Assembly: GCA_949373145.1 (NCBI GenBank)
Contig: CASICI010000013.1
Location: 1-44,843, forward strand
Reading direction: 5' to 3'
Length of the DNA: 44,843 nt
DNA from: an uncultured Phycisphaerales bacterium
GTDB taxonomy: Bacteria; Planctomycetota; Phycisphaerae; Phycisphaerales; SM1A02
Below the pieces are notes generated by a model. That model worked only from the letters and a program-made list of their open reading frames with translations. It searched no databases and was not told the origin of the DNA. The position numbers and the translations under genes were made by a program. Below are positions 19,729-28,465 of the stretch, in pieces. Numbering within the stretch: the first letter of the stretch is position 1; each line of letters opens with the position of its first letter.

Positions 19729-19760
19729 GATGAGACTGGACGTCTCATCTTTTCGAGATG
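19729..19760 (-). promoter_or_regulatory. Overlapping inverted repeats in the fliA leader
   Basis: GATGAGAC (19729-19736) pairs with GTCTCATC (19742-19749). The end of that second arm, as CATCT at 19746-19750, can pair instead with AGATG at 19756-19760. The two stems exclude each other and lie 26-57 bases upstream of the fliA start, which resembles an attenuator-like leader. On the plus strand the larger stem is followed by TTTT. This is structure seen by eye; function is unproven. Confidence 0.35.
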
Positions 19761-20086
19761 TCGACCGGCGTACGCTTTCTAAGCAGGTTCAACCATTCAC
19801 GCGAGCGGAAGTCGTAGTGACCCGTACAGTGATCCACATGTCATGAGCTTCGAACATGATGAAGCTATCGCGCCGCGAGTCATTTCGCGTTCGATAGAAA
19901 CAGGCATGAAAATCGAGTCAATCATGAAAATCGAGTCCGTCCGATTCCGGGTAGTCCCGGGTGAATTGATGAACCAGCGTAGAACACCGGTCCTATATGT
20001 CCATGGTCGTTCCTTGACCCAAGACATGAGGAGTATAGAGGAGACACGGCTTGTTCCACAAGCGCACAATCAGACCAATACGAAAC
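19761..20086. other. 326-base gap with a 15-bp direct repeat, no gene seen
   Basis: I find no convincing coding sequence between the fliA leader and the small membrane protein gene. CATGAAAATCGAGTC occurs twice, at 19905-19919 and 19923-19937 (period 18). The stretch is less GC-rich than its flanks and is the widest gap in the flagellar block, so a separate promoter for fliA could sit here. Confidence 0.4.
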
Positions 20087-20440
20087 TCAGGCAATCGCCT
20101 GAGGTGATGACGCAGACTCCGAAGAAGTCACAACCGACTCGTCGGAAGGCTCATTGTGACCCTGTTGGTCATCACTCGCGGTTTCGATGCGCAATTTCTG
20201 CGCATGCCGTTCCAACACACCATCAAGAAGCATCCCGATCCCACCACCGGCAAGAAAACACAGGGACGTACAAAAGAGCGCTCGCTCGAGAACGCTGTCG
20301 ATTGAATTGCCTGAGAACATTCCCGCGGAGAGAGACACCAGGAACCCTGAGATTCCCAGGACGGCTGAAATGACATTGGTGAGTGAACGATGGGTCATCA
20401 TCAATGTGAATCGACGAGACCACCCTTTTCTTTCCACCAT
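20087..20440 (-). CDS. Small two-helix membrane protein inside the flagellar operon
   Basis: A 117-residue protein that I do not recognise. The N-terminal half has two predicted membrane helices: LTNVISAVLGISGFLVSLSAG and ALFCTSLCFLAGGGIGMLLD. They are joined by a short FSGNSIDSVLERA loop. The second half is a cytoplasm-like acidic, Ser-rich tail. Two starts are possible: ATG 20440 (VERKGWSRRF, positively charged lead) or ATGATG at 20401/20398. Neither has a strong ribosome site; I keep the longer. It lies 48 bases after flhG and before fliA on the same strand, so a role linked to flagellar placement, export or FliA control is possible, from context only. Confidence 0.65.
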   Translation of the reverse strand: MVERKGWSRRFTLMMTHRSLTNVISAVLGISGFLVSLSAGMFSGNSIDSVLERALFCTSLCFLAGGGIGMLLDGVLERHAQKLRIETASDDQQGHNEPSDESVVTSSESASSPQAIA

Positions 20441-20488
20441 TTCACGGTCTTATCCGCAGATGGTTGGAATTATGAGGGTTGTGCGCTT

Positions 20489-21499
20489 TCAACGGCCTTT
20501 GGAGAGGATGCTTCCGGCAAGGCGTTGAAAGAACCCACCCCGCTTGGCATCGCTGGGAGGAGCCACGACCTGCTTCGGTGAGCCCCCGTCGAAACGATCG
20601 ACCGGAAGACCTTCAAGATGCCTCGCAAGCCGATCGATCGCCCGGGTCACGGGTGCGTGCGGAGACTCGAGGAGAACGGGCCGTCGAACACGAACCGCCT
20701 GAGACACCAGCATGTCATGAGGGATCACCCCAGCGAGCCCCAACTCGACTCCGAGGAACTTTCGTGCCACGCGACTGATTCGCTTGTGGACGTCGAGACC
20801 TTCCTCGTCACTGTGTGCCATGTTGACCACCAGATCCAGACGCATCTCCCGACCGCGTGAGACCAAGGCCTTCATCGCGCCATACGCATCGGTCATCGAG
20901 GTCGGCTCGGGAGTGGTCACGACCACGACTCGATCGGCCGCAGCAGCGAACGACATGACGGAGGAACTGATCCCGGCGCCCATGTCGATCAGAAGATGAT
21001 CGGCCACCGTGTCGAGCATCGCGAGCTGCTTGAGCAGTCTTCGTCGGCCGAGTCCATCGATGTTGGCCATCGAGGCGACGCCGGAGGCTCCGGGAACCAA
21101 CTGAAATCCACCTGGGCCTTGAACGAGAATCTCTCGAAGCGTCGTTCGACCACGGACCACGTCTTCCAGGGTCCCGGTCGGCGTCAAGCCACAGAGCACA
21201 TCGAGGTTGGCCATCCCCATGTCTGCGTCGAAGAGGACGACACGGCGCCCTCGACAACCGAGCGCGATGGCGAGATTCAACGCCAGATTCGATTTCCCAA
21301 CGCCTCCTTTGCCACTGACGAACGCCGTGGCATGCGCAAGTCGCGTGGGACCTTCGAAGGCGGGCGTGCGAGGTGCGGAGCCCACCGGAGGCGAGGTCTT
21401 CTTGGCTCGTGCGCCCAGTTCGGCGGTCGCCCTTTCCTTGCGGGATGTTTCGTGATGTTCCGCGAGTTCGCGAAGGCGTGTGGCCTGATCGACGGTCAT
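20489..21499 (-). CDS. flhG: Flagellar number regulator FlhG (MinD/ParA-type ATPase)
   Basis: A 336-residue P-loop ATPase that, with FlhF, sets flagellar number and place at the membrane. About 55 N-terminal residues precede the MinD fold. The deviant Walker A is SGKGGVGKSNLAL with K64 and K69; further motifs are VVLFDADMGMANLDVL (Walker A' region) and DHLLIDMGAGIS (Walker B). The start at 21499 overlaps the flhF stop by four bases (ATGA), giving tight coupling. N-terminal DQATRLRELA resembles the segment by which FlhG stimulates the FlhF GTPase, the D-Q-A-x-x-L-R motif. A basic C-terminal tail (RGGFFQRLAGSIL) may act as a membrane-binding helix. Confidence 0.93.
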   Translation of the reverse strand: MTVDQATRLRELAEHHETSRKERATAELGARAKKTSPPVGSAPRTPAFEGPTRLAHATAFVSGKGGVGKSNLALNLAIALGCRGRRVVLFDADMGMANLDVLCGLTPTGTLEDVVRGRTTLREILVQGPGGFQLVPGASGVASMANIDGLGRRRLLKQLAMLDTVADHLLIDMGAGISSSVMSFAAAADRVVVVTTPEPTSMTDAYGAMKALVSRGREMRLDLVVNMAHSDEEGLDVHKRISRVARKFLGVELGLAGVIPHDMLVSQAVRVRRPVLLESPHAPVTRAIDRLARHLEGLPVDRFDGGSPKQVVAPPSDAKRGGFFQRLAGSILSKGR

Positions 21500-23064
21500 G
21501 CGACACCTTCGCAATCAGCACCCATCAGAGGATGCGTCGCGGTGTCGTCGACGACGTCTTCGGTCGATGGTCCTTGCCCGAGAAGGAGTCTCGCGATGCG
21601 ATCGGCACCCCCCTGTTCGATGTCGTCTGGGACCTCCTGGCCGGTGGTCACGAAACTGATTCGAGTGTCGAGCCTCTGGATGACGTTCAGGACGATTCCG
21701 AAACCATCGGCTTCATCGAGCTTGGTGAGAACGACTCGGTCGGCACCCAGCTGGGAGAAGGCGTCGGCATCACGAAGCATCGTTCGCTGCCCCGAGGTGG
21801 TCGAAAGCACGAGATGGGTCTCGTCGGGATCGGCCTGGCGAAGGAACGCTCCGAGCTCCTGAAGTCGTTCGCTGTCACGGCGACTTCGACCGGCGGTGTC
21901 GACGAGGACGACGTCGCATGCGGCGAGTCGCTCCAGCGCGGGAACCATGTCTTCGGGTTCGATCACCACTTCAAGGTCGACCTGAAGGATCTCCGCGTAA
22001 CGGCCGAGTTGGTCGACGGCCGCCATGCGAAATGAATCCGTGGTGATCAGTCCGACGGAAAGCCCCTGACGAAAACGGCATGATGCGGCGAGCTTGGCGA
22101 TGGTCGTCGTCTTGCCGACTCCGGTGGGTCCGATCAACGCGACGACGTGCGGTCGCCCCTCACGCTTCGCCTCACCGATGTCCAGAGGTTGTTCATCGAT
22201 CGGAAGCAGTTCGTTCACTCGACGGCGGGCACAGCGGGTGACCCGCTCGGGATCGGACACTTCGGTGCCGAGTTCTTCGGCGATCTCGATCAGGATCGTC
22301 TCCGCGATCTCCTCGCTGACCTCCTGCTCGATGAGGCGGCGATAGACCTCGCGAAGGGCGGCCGGATCGATGCGGCGGCCGGAGGACAACGGACCGTCGG
22401 CATCTTCGGAGATCGCTGCCGTGACGATCGCACGGACCTGATCCAGATCATCGCTCGAAACGTCGTGCGGTGGAATCTGCTGATTGGTTTGGGGATCGGA
22501 ACCAAGCAGTGCTTCGCGTTCACGAACGCGCTGCTCGGTACCGTGTTGCTCGACCACGAAGCGACGCGCGCAGTCGGAGGACGGCGCACGATTCACCCTG
22601 GAGCCCTGGCCGTCTTCATTGGCGGGACTTCGCTGCTCCACGGTCTTGTCGAGTGATTCACGAAGACGTGCGGTGGACTCGACGGCACGTTCGTTGCGCT
22701 CGTTGTTGCGGCGGAGATCGCGTTCGCGCTCCAACTTGATGGCAAGGGCCTGGGCGAGACGCCGGGTCTTGGCGCGCTCGAAGTCCATGTCGAGCGTTTC
22801 CGAGGCGGCGGAGGTCTGTTCGACGGGTGCACCACCGGACTCTCGGGACGAGTAGATGGCGGCAGCCTGAATTCCCGCGGAGGTCGCGAGTTCAGCCTGA
22901 GGAATCTCGACGGTCACTTCGATGATGCGACGGTGCCAGAAACCGGAAAGACCCTTGCGCTTCACGACTCGGGATTGCACGACTCTGACAGTGGACCCAA
23001 GGTCCGCCCGCGCTGCCTGGAGTGCCTGATCCTGCGTGAATGCCTTGTATGTTCTCAGTTTCAC
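21496..23064 (-). CDS. flhF: Flagellar placement GTPase FlhF (SRP-type)
   Basis: A 522-residue SRP-family GTPase. GTG at 23064 is chosen because GGAAGG lies about nine bases upstream and the protein then begins VKLRTYKAFTQDQALQAARA, the usual FlhF N-terminal B domain. A long charged linker of about 200 residues follows. The NG domain has G1 at IGPTGVGKTTTIAKLAA (G312-T319), LITTDSFRMAAVDQL (G2/I-box), DVVLVDTAGRSRRD (G3) and VLTKLDEADGFG (G4). It acts as a dimer at the membrane with FlhG. The 167 bases between it and flhA hold no recognised site. The coding frame is intact. Confidence 0.94.
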   Translation of the reverse strand: MKLRTYKAFTQDQALQAARADLGSTVRVVQSRVVKRKGLSGFWHRRIIEVTVEIPQAELATSAGIQAAAIYSSRESGGAPVEQTSAASETLDMDFERAKTRRLAQALAIKLERERDLRRNNERNERAVESTARLRESLDKTVEQRSPANEDGQGSRVNRAPSSDCARRFVVEQHGTEQRVREREALLGSDPQTNQQIPPHDVSSDDLDQVRAIVTAAISEDADGPLSSGRRIDPAALREVYRRLIEQEVSEEIAETILIEIAEELGTEVSDPERVTRCARRRVNELLPIDEQPLDIGEAKREGRPHVVALIGPTGVGKTTTIAKLAASCRFRQGLSVGLITTDSFRMAAVDQLGRYAEILQVDLEVVIEPEDMVPALERLAACDVVLVDTAGRSRRDSERLQELGAFLRQADPDETHLVLSTTSGQRTMLRDADAFSQLGADRVVLTKLDEADGFGIVLNVIQRLDTRISFVTTGQEVPDDIEQGGADRIARLLLGQGPSTEDVVDDTATHPLMGADCEGVA

Positions 23065-23231
23065 CGGTAGTTGCCTTCCTGGCTGAGCGTCCGGTTGAAG
23101 GGGCGCGTCAGGGTCTGAGCCCTGTGCATGGCATCCTGCCATGCTTCGATGAGATAATCATCCTCTCCAGGAGACCTTTCGGCAAGCCTCAAGGAGCTCT
23201 TTGAAAAGGAAAGGTTCGATTTCACGGAGGA

Positions 23232-25403
23232 TCAGGAGACCGCTGCGGTGGCCGAATTCGGATCAGTCGCGGTGCGCACCGGAGGCGTGAGCTGAATCAG
23301 GCCAAGGCTTTCCATCTCCACATCGATGATTTCATTGATGCCCAGAACCACCACATCGGGAAGAAAGGCTTTCACGACCTCTCGAACCTGCGCTCGGACG
23401 CCGGGACTTGCCACCACGATGGCCCGTTCCCCACGATCGACCAGAGGTCGAAGCGACTCCACCGCCGCCTGCCCGATGGTGCCGGCGAGCTGTGGTGGGA
23501 TGAGCAGCGTGGTTCCAGTCGCGGTCTGCTCCTTGTAGCCACTGATCTGTTCTTCCAGAGTCGGATCGACCGTGACACAACGGATTCTTGAGACACCACG
23601 CTCATCCGGTACGGCGTATTGCGCGCAGATCGTCCTTCGAAGCCCGTTGCGCACGTATTCGACCAGGACATCGGGATCCTTCGTGTGCAACGACCATTCC
23701 GACAGTGTCTCGAGAATGGTCTCGAGATCACGAATGGGCACGCGCTCTCGAAGCAGTGATTGCAGCACCTTCTGAAGCTCGCCCGGCTTGATCTGGGCCG
23801 GAACGGTCTCCTCGACCAGCTTGGGGGCCTTTTCCTTGAGCTTCTCGATGAGATTCGAGACCTCTTCTCGGGACAGCAGTTCGTCGGCATGGCGTCGTGC
23901 GATCTCCACGAGGTGGGTGACCAGAACCACTCCGGGCTCGATCACCACGTAGTTCGCGTTTTCAGCACGAGTACGCTGCGCGGGATCGATCCACACGGCT
24001 TCCAGACCGAAGACCGGCTCGACCTCTCGAACGCCTTCGATTTCAGTGGTCACCACTCCGGGATCCATCGCCATGATCATGCCGGGATGCACCACGCCTT
24101 CGCCGACGACCGCGCCTCGAATTCGAAGGCGGTATTGTTCGGAAGGCAGTTGCACGTTGTCTCTGATTCGGACCGGAGGCAGCACGATGCCCAGCTCCCC
24201 CGCCATGTCCTCACGCTGCCGTGTGATCTGCTCCAGGATCCCTCCTCCGCGCCCGGAGTCGACAAGCTGGACCAATCCGTAGCCAAGTTCGATCTCAAGC
24301 GTGTCGACACGAAGGAGGTCATCGACGGGCGGCGCCTCGTCAGCCACCGCGGTCGCCGCATGAGCGGCTTCAGCCCGAACGCGATCAGCGGTCAGTTTCT
24401 TGCCTCGTACGGAGAACACACCGAGTGCGGTCAACGTCAGTGCCGCGGTCAGCAGGGGAAAGGCAGGAAGTCCGGTGAACGCCAGCATTCCGAGAAAGAG
24501 TGCGATCATGAAGAGCGCGGTCGGCTGCGACACCAGCTGCGCGGGAATGGCATCGCCGATCGCCTTGCCACCGCCGGCTCGAGCGACGATCAGACCCGCC
24601 GCGATCGCGACGATGAATGCCGGAATCTGGGACACGAGTCCGTCACCGATCGACAACATTCCGAAGGTTCTCAAGGCCGATCCGACGTCGAGACCGTTGT
24701 CCATGACACCGATGGCCACCCCACCGATGATGTTGACCAGGGTGATGACGATGCCTGCGATGGCATCACCACGGACGAACTTGCTCGCACCATCCATGGC
24801 CCCGTAGAAGTCGGCCTCTCGAGTGACCTCTTCACGACGTTCGCGAGCATCCGTCTCGCTGATCAGGCCGGCGGAGAGATCAGCGTCGATCGCCATCTGC
24901 TTGCCCGGCATGGCGTCGAGCGTGAAGCGTGCGGCCACTTCGGACATTCGGGTCGCACCTTTGGTGATGACCACGAATTGAACGACGATCAGAATGATGA
25001 AGATGATGCCGCCGACGACGGCGTCATTGCCCGCGACGAAGTTGGCAAAGGCATCGATGACGTTGCCCGCGACTCCCTTGAGTTCTTCGGGGGAGCTCCC
25101 ATCAGCCGACAGGATCAATCGCGTGGACGCGACGTTGAGCACCAGACGAAACAGCGTGGTGGCGAGCAAGAGTGCGGGAAAGACCGAGAATTCGAGAGGA
25201 CGCTTCATCTGAATCGTGGTCAGAAGGACGATCGCGGCGAGCGACAGATTGGCGCAGATCATGAGATCCAGCATCAATGCGGGCAGAGGGACGACCAACA
25301 CGCCGATGAGGGCGAGGAACCCGAAAGGAACGAGCAGTTCCCGTCGGCGGGCGATGGCATGCAGGATGCCGGGCAGCTTGGAACCGTCGGCTGCTTGAGC
25401 CAT
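23232..25403 (-). CDS. flhA: Flagellar export gate protein FlhA
   Basis: A 723-residue inner-membrane ring protein of the flagellar type III export apparatus. GGAG about nine bases upstream supports ATG 25403. Residues 20 to about 330 hold eight helices, among them PFGFLALIGVLVVPLPALML and VVGGIIFIILIVVQFVVI. Between helices 4 and 5 lies the conserved FHIPEP-type cytoplasmic loop: GATRMSEVAARFTLDAMPGK, then QMAIDADLSAGLI. The C-terminal cytoplasmic domain from about residue 345 binds substrates and chaperones. Length and domain order are normal for the family. It sits directly after flhB. Confidence 0.97.
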   Translation of the reverse strand: MAQAADGSKLPGILHAIARRRELLVPFGFLALIGVLVVPLPALMLDLMICANLSLAAIVLLTTIQMKRPLEFSVFPALLLATTLFRLVLNVASTRLILSADGSSPEELKGVAGNVIDAFANFVAGNDAVVGGIIFIILIVVQFVVITKGATRMSEVAARFTLDAMPGKQMAIDADLSAGLISETDARERREEVTREADFYGAMDGASKFVRGDAIAGIVITLVNIIGGVAIGVMDNGLDVGSALRTFGMLSIGDGLVSQIPAFIVAIAAGLIVARAGGGKAIGDAIPAQLVSQPTALFMIALFLGMLAFTGLPAFPLLTAALTLTALGVFSVRGKKLTADRVRAEAAHAATAVADEAPPVDDLLRVDTLEIELGYGLVQLVDSGRGGGILEQITRQREDMAGELGIVLPPVRIRDNVQLPSEQYRLRIRGAVVGEGVVHPGMIMAMDPGVVTTEIEGVREVEPVFGLEAVWIDPAQRTRAENANYVVIEPGVVLVTHLVEIARRHADELLSREEVSNLIEKLKEKAPKLVEETVPAQIKPGELQKVLQSLLRERVPIRDLETILETLSEWSLHTKDPDVLVEYVRNGLRRTICAQYAVPDERGVSRIRCVTVDPTLEEQISGYKEQTATGTTLLIPPQLAGTIGQAAVESLRPLVDRGERAIVVASPGVRAQVREVVKAFLPDVVVLGINEIIDVEMESLGLIQLTPPVRTATDPNSATAAVS

Positions 25404-25438
25404 TCAGTGGTTCTCCGTGAATCTGTTCAGGTCATTGT

Positions 25439-26506
25439 TCATCCGACCGCACGTCCTTCAAGACGATACACGTAGGCCAGCACTTCCGAGACGGCCTGGT
25501 AGAGATCATGTGGAATCTCGTCACCGACCTTCACCTGTGCATACAACGCACGAGCCAGTGGCTTTCGTTCGAGAATGGGGACGGAATGCTGCATGGCGAT
25601 CTGCCGAATTCTCAATGCCAGATGATCCGCTCCCATCGCGACGACCACCGGAGCCTCCATCGTGGCCTGATCCCACTGAAGGGCCACCGAAAGATGGGTC
25701 GGATTGGTCACGATCACGTCAGCCTTGGGGACGGCGGATGAGACCCTCTGCTGCGCGAGCTGCCGGGCGAACTGCATGCGTCGCTGCTTGAGCTGAGGAT
25801 CACCGTCCATCTGCTTGAATTCATCTCGAACCTGCTGCTTCGTCATCTTCAGGCCTTCGGTATGGCGATGCTTCTGCCAGAGGTAATCGAGAAGGCCCAG
25901 AATCAGCAGGATGAGCGAGATGCGCAGTGCCAGCTGCATCATCAATTCACCGACGGCGAGCAAAGCCGCCGGAAGTGGAAGCATCGGAAGCAGCATGACC
26001 TTGTCATGCATGCCATTGACCGTCAGGATCACCACGCACAGGACCAGACCCACCTTCAGTGAATCAAGGCCGGCCTTGACGAAGGCCGACGTGCCGAAGA
26101 CGCGCTTCGCACCTTCAAGTGGATTCAACTTGGAGGCTTTCGGTGTGATGGATTTCGGAGCCAGCAGAAAACCGACCTGAACGACATTGGCCAGAAGACA
26201 GACCCCCCAGATCACGAGCATGATCGGAAGCAGCCCCGCCATGGCGGCGAGGGCACCGATTTCGACGGAGTCCGCCCAGGTTCCGGGTGAGCTGTTGCGC
26301 AGCCCGGGCTCCGCAAGCACGTTTTCCAGCGCCAGCCCGAGGGTGTTGAACATGGGCCCGAATCCGAACCAGACCGCGACCGAACCTCCGGCCAGAACGA
26401 TCGCCGAAGTGAGATCGGCACTGCGCGCCACCTTGCCCTCTTCGCGTGAATCACGCAGCTTCTTGGGCGTGGGTTCTTCCGACTTTTCACCGAGATCTTC
26501 AGCCAT
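25439..26506 (-). CDS. flhB: Flagellar export switch protein FlhB
   Basis: A 355-residue export-gate component that switches substrate class from rod/hook to filament. N-terminal EKSEEPTPKKLRDSREEGKV is the family signature. Four helices follow between about residues 30 and 210. The autocleavage site is intact: VTNPTHLSVAL with cleavage expected between N268 and P269. Its first eight bases overlap the end of fliR. All of this agrees with a functional protein. Confidence 0.97.
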   Translation of the reverse strand: MAEDLGEKSEEPTPKKLRDSREEGKVARSADLTSAIVLAGGSVAVWFGFGPMFNTLGLALENVLAEPGLRNSSPGTWADSVEIGALAAMAGLLPIMLVIWGVCLLANVVQVGFLLAPKSITPKASKLNPLEGAKRVFGTSAFVKAGLDSLKVGLVLCVVILTVNGMHDKVMLLPMLPLPAALLAVGELMMQLALRISLILLILGLLDYLWQKHRHTEGLKMTKQQVRDEFKQMDGDPQLKQRRMQFARQLAQQRVSSAVPKADVIVTNPTHLSVALQWDQATMEAPVVVAMGADHLALRIRQIAMQHSVPILERKPLARALYAQVKVGDEIPHDLYQAVSEVLAYVYRLEGRAVG

Positions 26507-27320
26507 TCGACACCCCCGCGTCCTGATACCAGGTCATCATCAAACCGAGGATGTCATCGATGAACTCGACCAGAACCTCGCTGAGAATCGCGATTCCGGC
26601 GATGATGGTTCCGATGCCGACCATGATTCGGATGGGGAAGCCGAGGCTGAGAATGTTCAACTGAGGAACGGTCTTGGCGATGAAGCCGATCGCGACGGTT
26701 TCGAGAAAGACCAGAGCGAGCAGCGGCGCGGCGACGCGCATGCCCATCTCGATCGCGGCCATGACCAGCCCGCTGAGCAACATCGGAATTCCGTCGTCGA
26801 GCTGCAGGGAACCGATTCCCACGTAGTGGTAGCTGTTCAGAACCGCGAGCACGGTCCAGTCGATGCCGCCCATGGCGATGAAGGTGACCAGTGCGAAGAG
26901 AAACAGCATGTTCTCCAGAACGTCCGCCTCCCCCCCCATCGCGGGATTGTAGAACCGTGCGAATCCCAGACCCATCTGCTGAGCCATCACGAGCCCGCCG
27001 GTCTGCATCGCGAACAGTGGAATCAGGGCGATGAATCCGATCAACGCTCCAACGACGATCTCCAGCGCGAGAGACGCCATCAAGACCCACAGTCCCATGT
27101 TTTCGGAGCCGGCCAACGCTCCGGAAGCGCTCAGCACAGGCATCGCGGCGGCCGCCATGCCGATGAAGAAGAGAATCTTCACTCGACCGACGATGACGGG
27201 AGAGCCGAAGACCGGGGCGAAGAGGGCGAGCCCTCCCAGTCGTGCCGCAACCAGCAGAAGAGGCAGCACCGTGGCACCCAGTCCGGTCATCGCGGTCGTC
27301 ATTGAAGCGGTGTCTTGCAC
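26499..27320 (-). CDS. fliR: Flagellar export protein FliR
   Basis: A membrane protein of the FliPQR export gate. I choose GTG 27320, eight bases after the fliQ stop and preceded by GGAGG; an ATG at 27302 (MTTAMTG) is the alternative. About six helices are visible, from VLPLLLVAARLGGLALFAPVF through VLIGF-like GALIGFIALIPLFAM to the C-terminal MVGIGTIIAGIAILSEVLVE. MGLGFARFYNP matches the conserved loop that in other FliR proteins reads G-x-x-x-A-x-x-x-D-P. Length about 273, normal for FliR. Confidence 0.92.
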   Translation of the reverse strand: MQDTASMTTAMTGLGATVLPLLLVAARLGGLALFAPVFGSPVIVGRVKILFFIGMAAAAMPVLSASGALAGSENMGLWVLMASLALEIVVGALIGFIALIPLFAMQTGGLVMAQQMGLGFARFYNPAMGGEADVLENMLFLFALVTFIAMGGIDWTVLAVLNSYHYVGIGSLQLDDGIPMLLSGLVMAAIEMGMRVAAPLLALVFLETVAIGFIAKTVPQLNILSLGFPIRIMVGIGTIIAGIAILSEVLVEFIDDILGLMMTWYQDAGVSNG

Positions 27321-27327
27321 GCTCGAG

Positions 27328-27576
27328 TCAGCCTCCGAACATTCGCTCGGCGAAGACCGAGATCTGTGAACCGATCCAACCCAGAAGCAGGATCGCGACG
27401 AGGACCATCGCCACGATCTTGGGGACGAATGCAAGCGTCTGTTCCTGAACCTGCGTCACGGCTTGGAGCAGACTGATGACCAGGCCGACCACGAGTCCGG
27501 CTCCGAGAATCGGAGCGGAGACGAGCAGGGTGAGCATCAAGGCCTCTCTGACCAATGCGAGATTTTCAGTGTCCAT
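27328..27576 (-). CDS. fliQ: Flagellar export protein FliQ
   Basis: An 82-residue two-helix subunit of the FliPQR gate. ATG 27576 opens MDTENLALVREALMLTLL, followed by GAGLVVGLVISLLQAVTQVQ, EQTLAFVPKIVAMVLVAILL and a short tail. The Q-A-x-T-Q-x-x-E-Q-T-L-x-F-x-P-K block between the helices is diagnostic. It is slightly shorter than the usual 89 residues. Placed between fliP (22 bases) and fliR (7 bases). Confidence 0.95.
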   Translation of the reverse strand: MDTENLALVREALMLTLLVSAPILGAGLVVGLVISLLQAVTQVQEQTLAFVPKIVAMVLVAILLLGWIGSQISVFAERMFGG

Positions 27577-27598
27577 GCGACAACCCTTGAAGAAGCAG

Positions 27599-28465
27599 CT
27601 AACCACCGAGGCCCGGCGAGACGCCGGACATCAGCTGGAATGTGACCAGATCCCATCCATCCACCAGGACGAACAGAAGGAGTTTGAATGGGAGGGAGAT
27701 GAGTACCGGCGGAAGCATCATCATTCCCATCGAGATGAGCAGACTGGCGATCACCATGTCGATGACGAGAAACGGAAGGTAGATCTTGAACCCGAGCAGA
27801 AAGGCCGTCTTCAATTCACTCAGGATGTATGACGGCACGAGCGTCAAGAGATCGATGTCGTCGGTGGTCATCGCTTCGGGATCGATCTGCTCGGACTGAG
27901 CATCACGTCGGAAGCCCTCGATCATCCAGACGGTCTCCCAGTTTCCGGTGTGATCGATCTGGTCGAACATGAAATCGCGAAGGGGCATCTTGGCACGATC
28001 CCATGCCGCGATCTGATTCACGGGCATCGACTGGCTTTCGGCTGTCTCCGCGAGATACGGTTTGATCCCCGCCTCGTACATTCTGGAGAACGTGGGCGAC
28101 ATCACCACCAGGGTCAGAAACAGGCTCAGTCCGACGATGATCTGACTGGGTGGCAGCCCCTGTGTTCCCAGAGCCTGTCGAAGCAGGCTCAGCACGATGA
28201 CGATTCGGGTGAAACAGGTGCAGAGGATGAAGACTGAAGGCACGATCGCAAGCACGGTCAGAAGAACCACGATGTTCAGACTCGTGGAGAGGCCACCTTC
28301 GAGCCCGAGCTCGCTGGCTGCCTGCTCGACCGCACCGATGGGGTTCTCCACCAGAATCGCGCCACCACCGACAGGTGTCGCCGAAGCGTGCGACGTCGCG
28401 AACAGGAGGACTGTCGCGCTGACGAGGAGCAGGAGGATCAGTGAACGGGAGAGACCCTGACTCAC
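27599..28465 (-). CDS. fliP: Flagellar export protein FliP
   Basis: A 288-residue core subunit of the export gate. GTG 28465 overlaps the fliO stop by four bases (GTGA). A cleavable signal is present, as usual for FliP (LILLLLVSATVLLFATSHASA). Conserved blocks: VVLLTVLAIVPSVFILCTCF, TRIVIVLSLLRQALGTQ, PPSQIIVGLSLFLTLVVMSP, and in the C-terminal half LVPSYILSELKTAFLLGFKI, then YLPFLVIDMVIASLL and SMGMMMLPP. All match functional FliP. Confidence 0.96.
   Translation of the reverse strand: MSQGLSRSLILLLLVSATVLLFATSHASATPVGGGAILVENPIGAVEQAASELGLEGGLSTSLNIVVLLTVLAIVPSVFILCTCFTRIVIVLSLLRQALGTQGLPPSQIIVGLSLFLTLVVMSPTFSRMYEAGIKPYLAETAESQSMPVNQIAAWDRAKMPLRDFMFDQIDHTGNWETVWMIEGFRRDAQSEQIDPEAMTTDDIDLLTLVPSYILSELKTAFLLGFKIYLPFLVIDMVIASLLISMGMMMLPPVLISLPFKLLLFVLVDGWDLVTFQLMSGVSPGLGG

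Noticed and set aside
19797-20069. A 90-codon minus-strand frame in the gap upstream of fliA
   Set aside because: No helix, signal or motif, no ribosome site, and composition does not resemble the neighbouring genes.
23760-25475. A 571-codon open frame antisense to flhA
   Set aside because: It mirrors flhA codon by codon, has a biased His/Asp/Arg composition, no ribosome site or family motif, and flhA is unmistakable on the other strand.
26187-27305. A 372-codon open frame antisense to fliR and flhB
   Set aside because: Composition (His, Asp, Arg, Gln rich) is that of an antisense shadow in GC-rich DNA; it spans the fliR/flhB junction, which no real gene should need.
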